In this document: one piece after another, positions 57,301-64,000 of the stretch | Numbering within the stretch: the stretch's first letter is position 1 | How the letters are laid out: the number at the start of each line of letters is the position of its first letter | Source: Strongylocentrotus purpuratus | Taxonomy: Eukaryota; Echinodermata; Echinoidea; Camarodonta; Strongylocentrotidae | Direction: 5' to 3' | Length of the DNA stretch: 64,000 nucleotides | Assembly (NCBI RefSeq): GCF_000002235.5 | Contig: NW_022145528.1 | Location: 434,001 to 498,000, forward strand | Notes under the pieces: model-generated | Database searches by the model: none | Told to the model about the DNA's origin: nothing | Seen by the model: the letters and a program-made list of their open reading frames with translations, nothing else | Made by a program: the position numbers and the translations under genes

Positions 57301-60300
57301 CACAGAAATATTTGCGGTACTTTAATGTTAATGAAGTTCTCGCTAAAGTCGGTGTCCGTGAAAATATAAACATGACTTCTTATGCGTGTTCTGAACGAGC
57401 TGAATTTGGTGCAACACGAATTAAAGAACCAGCGAATATGTTTCGGGGTCGCTCAGCGCGAAAAATTAATCGCCGAAAATAACAGCATTTACAGTACTTG
57501 AGAGCTGACTTCATGAGATTTCCACCTGTCAGTGACCACGCAGTGAGGTCTAATCCCTCCTGGCCAAACTAGTGCAGACAGGCTCTAATACCGGAAGCAT
57601 TTAAGGTAATAGCTAGGCCTTGTGTCTTGTATATACACGTGATTCACTTCCTTATTCAGTAAAAAGCAGAACAAGCTTGCTAAAAGATACCTAAGGGATC
57701 TTGGTGTATAGCCCCGTACGTATAGTGTTGTGCATGACATATCCAACTGTTGAACGACTGGAAATTAAAGATGAAGTTGAGTTCTGGTCATGCGATTGCA
57801 TTGTGATAGAAACAGTGTGGAATCCACCAGAAAAGGTTGAACATCTAGCACAGGCCTTCTCAACTGGCGGCGTGCGCGCCACTTGTGGCGCTTGCGATCA
57901 GTCAGAGTGGCGCGCGGCTGTTCCAAACAAATAATACAAAATAAATATAAATGAAAAACAAAAATGAAAGAAAGAAAAAATTAAAAAATGATATTTTAAA
58001 ATTAAAAAACTCAGCAAAATCAAAAAGTCACAGTCAAATTTGAGCACAACGTGTAAGCAAGCCATTTTGTTTGTTTGATTTTCACTTGATTTTGACATTT
58101 TCCGTGTTTATTGCACCAAAATAACTACATGTAAATTAACTTCCTGTGTAGATTTTAGCCAGGGATTGTATGAAATTATGATTGATGTTTTATGGAACAA
58201 AAAGGTGTTAATAATGCCATATCTGGGCCTTAAAAAAGCCTTAAAATCCACTAGCTTCTGCGGGCTTTGCCCCCTGGACCCCACCCGGTATCGGCTTGGT
58301 TGCTACGCTCCCTCGCAACACAGTCACCAAACATACAGGTTGGCACTTCAACCTCAATAAATTTTTGTTTTGGCACTTCTAATAAACTAGTTGAGAAGGC
58401 CTGATCTAGCATATAAGAATTTGTGTGTATTGCAAGGTTCTGAAATCATCAAAATGATACGAAATTTGACCAAGTCTTTGTAAAGTTACAAACACTGTAC
58501 ACAGAAAGATGTATATGGGACTACATGAACACATGGGGTAAAAATTCTACCCAGATTTTTACGATGTTACATGACATATTTAGAATATGAAGGCATTTGA
58601 AGAGCTATGCTTTTCAGGGAAGATTGTTGTCCAGGAGTTTACACTGATGGTTGGTTTAGTAAATATCTCACACAAAAAGTGTAAAAACAAGCAGTATTTT
58701 GCAGCTGAATGATAGTGAACGAAAAAATTCAGTGCATGGGATCCAAGTTGAGTTTAATATGTGCACAGAATTTAATGGTATCCTGAAGTTTCTGCATGTT
58801 TTGTTCCTACCTTGAACTATCTTCAAACTGTTTTTAGTACATGTACATTTCAATCCAATTTCAATGTTGAAAATACCATAAACATGAACAATTTCAATAG
58901 TACTAACTTTGAACTTCTCCTCTTGTTTCTACATAAACATTTAATTCGCACTCTCTTTCCCTCTCTCTCTCTCTCCCTCCCTCCATCCCGCACTCCAGGC
59001 CATCACATCGCCGCGGGACAACGACCTCCAGCAGCTCGCCTGGGGAGCAGTCTGCCCTCTGGTGGCCCGACTCAAGAAATACTACGAGTTCTCGATGAAG
59101 CTGGATAAGGTCAATCAGGAGCTCCTCAACGCTCTGTGCACCGGCACGGAATCCCCCGTACAGCAGCTGGAACAGAGGCAAGCCCTCGCGAAGCAGTTCG
59201 CCCAAGTCCTCCACTTCACACTAAAGTTCGATGACCTCAAGGTATGAATACACGGTTTATAAACGTTCTTGCATGATAACAATAACAACAGCAGTATACA
59301 AATAATACACAGCAGTGAGGGCATTAGTAAGAATTACCCACACAAGGTACCTTTGGAACAGTCTATAGCCGAAGGCGTTTGGACTGTTTCGAAGGTACCG
59401 AGTGTGGGTAATTTTACTAATGCCCGAACTAAATGATGTGTATTATTTGTTTTATAAGATGATGTTTTATTTATTTTATAAAATGATGTTTTATAACATG
59501 ATTTTACTAATGACCGGTCATTAGTAAAATTACGTGTTAGGCAAAATAAATGCCTGGTCACGTGTACGCTCTCAACCAATCATTTGATTAGGATCTGCTT
59601 CATCATCTTATAACAGCTGATGCCGAATGAATGATGTTAATACCGGTACATAAGCCCATACATAAGCCCATACACAACACGTCTCGTTCATATTCCATTT
59701 AGCCATTTAGAAGAGTCTCTCTTGTGACAATTGCTCTGTTGACTTAAATTAGGCAAAGTACACCATGGAAACATTACATGAACAAATAAAACATGTCATT
59801 GTGGATACAATTAGGTTACCTCTGCGTGTGAAAGTCAGGGACACTTTGGGGTTGGGTTGCTGTTTTGTCTCGTTGCTTGTTTGCATAATAATAAAGTATA
59901 TTACTGGTAGTCTTAACTCAAGAAGGATGGGGGTACCAGAGTGCATATGCTTGTAGGTAGTTCCATCAAAAGTTTAACCCTCTCCTGTATCGTCAAGTGA
60001 CTTTCATAATTTGTATATACTGGGGGGGGGGGGGGGGGGGAGGGTGTTTCACAAAGACTAAGATCAAGTTTAAGTTGGACTCAACTATGGCCTATGGCAG
60101 GCCGTTCATTCCACTGTTTGCTCTCACCATTTACTGGCATTGGCCTCTCAAGTGACGTACAAATCATGGTCACACATCTACACAATTTTCATTTTTTGAT
60201 AATTCATTATTAAATGTATCTAAGTCTATAAGCTATTTCTAATTGATAATCTACCAATTCCCAGCATGAAATTTAAATGAAAATTTATGTAATGCAGTGG

Positions 60301-63300
60301 ACATGACCTGTACATGTCATGATAATACCGTCATTTATCCCTTTCTTTTGTATTTTTTTCTTTTCTAGATGACAAATCCATCAATTCAGAACGACTTCAG
60401 TTACTACAGACGGACATTAAGCAGGATAAAGATGGCAAATCAGGTAGGGCATTATAAATATACAGGGATGATGTGGTTGAGTGGTTTGTGCGCTTAGCTG
60501 GAGATACATAGGTCATGGGTTCAAGTCCCAGCACTACATTATTATCTTATTGCAGTTACATTGAGTTACTTTGCATCTTTTATTTGTGAATAAAGTACAA
60601 ACATACTAGAATAGGTGAGTCCACACACATACGCGGATACCGATCCGATCAGGGGTGATCGGGTAATAATTTCCAATCGCCGATCAATTTTTTTTTCTCA
60701 AGTTTTTGGCTATCAAAAGGGACTAAATATCAACAAACATGGTCTACGACAACTCCAAATGACAAAATAATCCCAGCCATGAATTTTTTTTTGAGTATTT
60801 GATAGCCAAAAACTTGAAAATTTTCGTCATTAAAAAAAACAAAAGTACCTACATTATAATCCAAGATGGCGGCCCGCATGTTTTGCCTCTGCTCTTAGAC
60901 CAATATTATTAATTTCAAAGTCATGAAAAGGCACTAAATATCAACAAACATGGTCTACAACAACTCCAAATGACAAAATAATCCCAGCCATGAATTTTTT
61001 ATGAGCATTTGATAGCCAAAAACTTGAAAATTTTCGTCATAAAATTTTTTTTTTTTTAAATAGGCCGATTTTTTTGGTCAATCTTCCGATCCGATACCGA
61101 TTAAAGGTGCGAGGGTGTCGTTCCGATCTTCCGATCCGATCAGAGCCCCAACTTACAGGATTACTTGTATAACACATATCACTAATACATAGAAAGTCTC
61201 TATGCGCTTAGAAAGGAAGGAAATATTAGAAACGAACATTTATGCCTGATACATGAAAACAATTAATTACACACAATGTAGGATTTGATATGAAATAATA
61301 TCCCTATATGCTCTTTCATCAGTTAACCTCTTGAACGTCTATGTTTTAAATGGCGAATTCATGTCTACTAACAATTTAACCTTTTTGTATACCAGTATAT
61401 TTTCTATTTGTGTGAGGAATCCACTCTGTATAATTTATTCAATACTCTGCAATGCATGTATCTACTGATTCTCGTCACCGTTTTTTTATGAATTTGCGTT
61501 TGTTTGCTTTTGTTTTCAGCCTGATCCTAATAGGGTAGCAGTGAACAATGAGATGGCCAATAAGATATCTTTATTCTACGCCCATGCCACGCCTATGCTC
61601 AAGACCATTGTAGATTCCACCATCAAGTTTGTCTCAGCGGTAGGTATTCTTTTCCTTCTATATTTAAAGATGAACTTGAGTACTGGTAATGATAGAAATT
61701 AAATTCCCACATATTCCAACAAAACTTACACTGAATGTTCAAGATTACAAATAAATAACATGATTTTGGTCGAAAATGTATAGGGGCTGAGTATTACGAG
61801 CATAGAAAGATAAGGAATGGAAACATCAGTCCCGGAAAGAAAAACAAACACCCTTACCCACAAAATCAACAATAAATACTTTTCAAACGGTCAAATTAAA
61901 AACACACCTTTTCATTCAAGTGTACGATGTGGTTTTAAAGCCCCTCTAAAGTGTTGGGAGCCCCAAGTTCACCAACAATTTGATGGCAATAACATAACAT
62001 TACGAACCAGAGTAAAATAACACCGAGTTCCTATAGGAAATCCATTTATTCAGATGGTCATATCTGGTTTTCGATATTTGGACATTATTTTTTATGCTCT
62101 TTCTGAAAATGAAGTTCAAATTGAGAAATTCTAAAAATATTATTTTGATGACGTCACACTTCACCACTTTATTCCTATGGGTATAACATTTACTGTTCAT
62201 ACCATGTTTACAAACAGAGTGTGTTGCTCAAGGTGAGTCATTTGACACATCGTCTATTAGGTCCATACTTCATTACGCTTCCTGCATGTATGTTGCTAGA
62301 ATGTCAACAGAAGGGGCTTTCTCCCCCCCCCCCCCCCCCCTCACCACACACCCAATCAAGTCATTAGTCACTTGGACTGGTGCCTGTTCCTATCTCCCCT
62401 CACCTAGCAGCACTCATTAGCTGGGCTATCCCTCCAAAGAACTGATTGGGCACCACGCCAGGTGTCTATAAATAGCTGAAACATAGCTTGTGTTGGTGTT
62501 GCGGAGGGGCCCTTAGACTTGTAAGAAGTGATAAAGTGCATAGCAATCAACCCTTCGACTTAGTGCATTGATCCGATACTGATAGCTATGCTTCATAATA
62601 ATGTGGCTTTGTTATGGTTCATTGAATGTCTTTGTTATGTATGGTTCATTGAATGTGTTTTTTGATAACATATATCTTTTGAAAGCGAGGTATTTGTTGG
62701 GATTTGTTTTGCCTCATACTTCAAGCAAAATTCTTGTATTAAGGGTAAGGCATCAGGTGGGGTGGGAGGGTCTTAGTGACTGAAAGTAATCCACTTTAAC
62801 TAAGCTACTGAGTATGGAGAGGGTGTGGGAAAGGGGTTTCTCTCATCATGCTCCCCCCCCCTCCCCTTTTCCTTTTCTTTCTATCCCTCTTCTTTAAAAA
62901 AAATGTCCTTCTATTGCCATGCGATCAGAGGGGGCACACACATATACATACATTATTGTAGTAATGAAAAGAAAGCAAAATTAAACAATTTCAAGTATTT
63001 TTGTTTTTGTTTATTCATTTCAAATCCACCGTGTTTATGAAAGTTCTCTTTCATCTCTTTTGTTTTCACTTTCAGAATAAAGAGGTCTGGTGCGAGAAGA
63101 CTACAGATGTCCTCAGTACAATGGCTCAGATATGCAGAGTAATGATCGACAACCCGTAAGTACAGTGAACCCTGCTTCAGCGACCACCTGTATACAAAGA
63201 CCACCACTTTATTTAAAATAAAAAAAATTGTTTCCCTGTGACAGGTGTTTCTCATTGACACATGTATTATAGAAACTTGTACGTAAAGAACACCTGTCTT

Positions 63301-63935
63301 TGAAGACCACTTTTCATGTTTCCCTCGAGCGGTCTTTATATACAGGTATCACTGTTATATTCATTCACCATCCTTATTTTTAATTCCGATTCCAATTTTT
63401 AATTCATCCTGTGTACCTGGCTATCCTAGAAATCAAAGAAAACTTGAACGAAATTAGTCCTCGTTTCCAGTGAGTGAATTTGAGAAAAACCACTCAAATA
63501 TGAAAAGATTAAGAAATTGCTGCGTGATAGAAATGTTAATATTATTATTATGGTTAGAAATGTTGTATTGATAAATCATATATTGCAGTATTATAGAGAG
63601 ATTCTAAATTTTAAATGCCAGTTAACATGATAATAATGATAGTAATATTGAACCCTGTACCTCGTGGTTCACTCTACTTATCCACTGGACCGCAACACCT
63701 CTATTACATCCACACCTGTATTCCTTTTGCAAATTGGTCCCCTTATAAGAACTTAGAAGAGAATGTTGCCTATTTTTAAGCTTATGTTTTGCTATGTGTC
63801 CTCTGCAGGGACTTTGTGGCTCGCTTCCAAGAAAGGAACACCGTTCTCTTCTGCCTGCGGGTCATGGTGGCCCTCATTATCCTCTACGATCACGTTCATC
63901 CTGTCGGAGCGTTTGACAAGAGCGCCCCCATCAAT
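54220..63935 (+). CDS. CYRIB: CYRI / FAM49 family Rac1-interacting protein, seven coding exons, 3' end outside window
   Basis: Orthologue of the vertebrate CYRIA/CYRIB (FAM49A/B) proteins, which bind GTP-Rac1 through a CYFIP-like domain (DUF1394) and oppose Scar/WAVE-driven actin assembly at the plasma membrane. The exons are 54220-54331, 55461-55582, 58999-59241, 60369-60443, 61520-61639, 63076-63155 and 63809-63935. All have AG/GT borders and the phases agree across every junction, giving 280 residues without a stop. Family hallmarks seen are MGNILK at the start (Gly2 is the known myristoylation site), [39 protein letters not shown] with Arg160-Arg161 (the known Rac1-contact pair), and [11 protein letters not shown] near the end. 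Spacing to the human protein is nearly gap-free up to residue ~160, and about 44 C-terminal residues are missing because the window ends. The sequence cannot tell whether it is the single pre-duplication gene or specifically CYRIB, so the symbol is a family-level choice. Confidence 0.96.
55079..55270 (+). mobile_element. TTAA MITE, AGCCYATCTRCACTA family, copy 3, CYRI intron 1
   Basis: TTAA at 55075-55078 and 55271-55274; ends AGCCCATCTACACTAGG and TAGTGCAGTGGGGCT. 192 bp, intact termini. Confidence 0.9.
55461..55582 (+). CDS. CYRIB: CYRI exon 2, residues 25-65
   Basis: Acceptor TGTTTCTTAG at 55451-55460, donor CAG|GTACAT after 55582. The split codon G|AT gives Asp25. The translation runs [11 protein letters not shown] ... 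[18 protein letters not shown] and matches the human AQPTESEKEIY ... GILEDLQSYRGAGHEIRE segment without gaps. Length is 122 bp, ending in phase 0. Confidence 0.96.
55601..55787 (-). mobile_element. TTAA MITE, AGCCYATCTRCACTA family, copy 4, CYRI intron 2
   Basis: TTAA at 55597-55600 and 55788-55791; starts AGGCCCACTGCACTACTT, 18 bases after the exon 2 donor. Reverse orientation to 55079, so the two copies around exon 2 form a potential inverted pair. Confidence 0.88.
55831..56272. mobile_element. PIF/Harbinger-like MITE, 442 bp, TTA duplication, CYRI intron 2
   Basis: TTA at 55828-55830 and 56273-56275. Ends GGGTACGTTTATGCTCAG and CTGAGCATAAATGTACCC are inverted. A 71-base palindrome occupies 55918-55988. 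No transposase. Confidence 0.85.
57194..57584 (-). mobile_element. TTAA MITE, AGCCYATCTRCACTA family, copy 5, with nested MITE
   Basis: TTAA at 57190-57193; start AGCGAGACTGCACTACTT, end AGTGCAGACAGGCT. Interrupted at a TA by the 201-bp element at 57294-57494. Confidence 0.85.
57294..57494. mobile_element. TA-flanked MITE (TGTAAA...TTTACAG), nested
   Basis: TA at 57292-57293 and 57495-57496. Ends TTGTAAACACAGAAATATTT and AAAATAACAGCATTTACAG are inverted with mismatches. The unoccupied sequence is visible in the sister copy (CTTATGTTAACTGAGAGC near 55692). Confidence 0.82.
57764..58535 (-). mobile_element. TTAA MITE, AGGTAAAGACCAG family, copy 3, split by a hAT, CYRI intron 2
   Basis: Reverse orientation. 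AGTTCTGGTCATGCGATTGC ... AAAAGGTTGAACATCTAGCA on one side, and GCAAGGTTCTGAAATCATCA ... GAAAGATGTATATGGGACTA on the other, join in the order of 48225-48590. The far end is worn away. Split by 57851-58403. Confidence 0.8.
57851..58403. mobile_element. hAT nonautonomous element, 553 bp, perfect 8-bp duplication
   Basis: ATCTAGCA at 57843-57850 and 58404-58411. Ends CAGGCCTTCTCAACTGG and AGTTGAGAAGGCCTG are near-perfect inverted repeats. The inside holds GGCGGCGTGCGCGCCACTTG and an A-rich middle; there is no transposase. Confidence 0.93.
58999..59241 (+). CDS. CYRIB: CYRI exon 3, residues 66-146
   Basis: Preceded by a CTCTCTCTCT-rich tract and CACTCCAG; donor AAG|GTATGA after 59241. It encodes 81 codons including [19 protein letters not shown] and [20 protein letters not shown], among the most conserved parts of the family. 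It is clearly richer in G+C than the flanking introns, as expected for coding DNA here. Confidence 0.97.
59303..59612. mobile_element. Foldback element, GGGCATTAGTAAGAATTAC family, copy 2, CYRI intron 3
   Basis: Inverted arms GGGCATTAGTAAGAATTACC and GGTAATTTTACTAATGCCCG enclose AAGGTACCTTTGGAACAGTC / GACTGTTTCGAAGGTACC. It ends with the same GGTCACGTGTACGCTCTCAA body as 29066. It starts about 60 bases after exon 3. Confidence 0.7.
60015..60240 (+). mobile_element. GTTTCACAAAG-ended element, CYRI intron 3
   Basis: A long G run (60022-60040), then AGGGTGTTTCACAAAGACTA and a body shared with 47623. The right end was not found. It sits 130 bases upstream of exon 4. Confidence 0.55.
60369..60443 (+). 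CDS. CYRIB: CYRI exon 4, residues 147-171, Rac1-binding arginines
   Basis: 25 codons between TTTTCTAG and CAG|GTAGGG. The translation [19 protein letters not shown] is nearly identical to human. Arg160 and Arg161 fall at exactly the numbering of the vertebrate residues known to contact Rac1, which implies that Rac1 binding is conserved. Confidence 0.97.
60463..60540 (+). mobile_element. tRNA-like SINE head or tRNA pseudogene in CYRI intron 4
   Basis: GATGTGGTTGAGTGGTTTGT (A-box region) and CATGGGTTCAAGTCCCAG (T-arm/B box) with a long variable-arm-like middle resemble a class II tRNA. No clean acceptor stem is visible, so a SINE head or pseudogene is likelier than a working tRNA. It starts about 20 bases after the exon 4 donor. 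Confidence 0.45.
61520..61639 (+). CDS. CYRIB: CYRI exon 5, residues 172-211
   Basis: Acceptor TGTTTTCAG, donor GCG|GTAGGT. 40 codons: [20 protein letters not shown] then [14 protein letters not shown]. This matches human [23 protein letters not shown]. The first seven residues (PDPNRVA) replace the human NVPAEGENE linker, the least conserved stretch in the family. Confidence 0.96.
61640..63075. other. CYRI intron 5, no further gene
   Basis: AT-rich with C runs at 62323-62340 and 62853-62860, and a duplicated TATGGTTCATTGAATGT (about 62615 and 62640). No inverted-end element was recognised. Confidence 0.5.
63076..63155 (+). CDS. CYRIB: CYRI exon 6, residues 212-237 plus split codon
   Basis: Acceptor CACTTTCAG, donor CC|GTAAGT. 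It encodes [20 protein letters not shown] then RVMIDNP, matching human TTDCLSTMASVCRVMLETP. The final T of the donor is also the first base of the TA that flanks a MITE starting at 63163. Confidence 0.95.
63163..63355. mobile_element. TA-flanked MITE beside the CYRI exon 6 donor
   Basis: Starts CAGTGAACCCTGCTTCAGCG after TA (63161-63162); ends TACAGGTATCACTG. Internal CGACCACCTGTATACAAAGA and TCTTTGAAGACCACTTTTCA match 48644-48812. The element begins at intron position +8. Confidence 0.8.
63640..63715 (-). mobile_element. tRNA-like SINE head, minus strand, CYRI intron 6
   Basis: On the minus strand GCGGTCCAGTGGATAAGTAG resembles an A box and ACAGGGTTCAATATT a B box. An AATAATGATAGTAAT tract follows at the 3' side, a pattern also seen at 46220 and 53925. 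Divergence is high. Confidence 0.35.
63809..63935 (+). CDS. CYRIB: CYRI exon 7, residues 238-280
   Basis: Acceptor CCTCTGCAG, donor AAT|GTAAGT. It encodes [20 protein letters not shown] then [16 protein letters not shown] and DKSAPIN. The [12 protein letters not shown] block is a family signature. The next exon should encode the KGCIKVLKDQ-like C-terminus, which is beyond base 64000. Confidence 0.96.
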
Positions 63936-63972
63936 GTAAGTTTTTTTAGTTTTCTCTGACTTCGTCCAGATC

Positions 63973-64000
63973 AGGGGGGGTGTTTCACAAAGATCCTTAA
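63973..64000 (+). mobile_element. Left end of a GTTTCACAAAG foldback element, cut by the window edge
   Basis: CAGGGGGGTGTTTCACAAAG at 63973 onward matches the ends at 1818 and 40172. It lies about 37 bases after the exon 7 donor. Confidence 0.55.

Noticed and set aside
60463-60540. Working tRNA gene
   Set aside because: A- and B-box-like parts are present but I could not pair an acceptor stem; a SINE head or pseudogene fits better.

Overview
This is a eukaryotic, intron-rich, AT-leaning genomic window. It contains a spliced metazoan gene, many short terminal-inverted-repeat DNA transposons, tRNA-derived SINEs and scattered palindromic ACATGTACATGT words. Together these suggest a marine deuterostome, most likely a sea urchin or other echinoderm; that assignment is inference. 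No bacterial-style operon, CRISPR array, rRNA or intact LTR element was seen.

One host gene is certain: the 3' part of the window (54.2-63.9 kb, + strand) carries seven coding exons of a CYRI / FAM49 (CYRIA/CYRIB) orthologue. The exons join in phase to give residues 1-280 of a protein that is about 324 residues long in vertebrates. The N-terminal MGN myristoylation context and the Arg160-Arg161 Rac1-contact pair are present. The last ~44 residues lie beyond the window. Its introns are packed with MITEs: a PIF/Harbinger-like element, several TTAA-flanked elements, a hAT nested in a TTAA element, and a TA-flanked element that begins 8 bases inside the last complete intron.

A second, tentative host gene ends in the left part (+ strand): a possible Asp-rich exon (4.6-5.0 kb), a 40-bp exon (5543-5582) and a terminal coding exon with stop and AATAAA (11848-12035). 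Only the last two have a clear phase match. I do not recognise the protein.

From about 12.7 to 54 kb I find no convincing coding exon. The stretch is repeats and unassigned non-coding DNA: TTAA-flanked MITE families with different ends (AGGTACTATG, AGCCYATCT, AGGTAAAGACC, AGGGAGTATAGC), a TA-flanked family (GGCCTGTCTTCATCAGC, five copies), hAT-like elements with 8-bp target duplications, a foldback group with GGGGGTGTTTCACAAAG ends, hairpin elements, tandem arrays, tRNA-derived SINEs and two degraded LINE fragments. The most informative observation is at 34.4-35.6 kb. There, two unrelated TTAA MITE families occupy equivalent TTAA sites between successive copies of a host tandem repeat.
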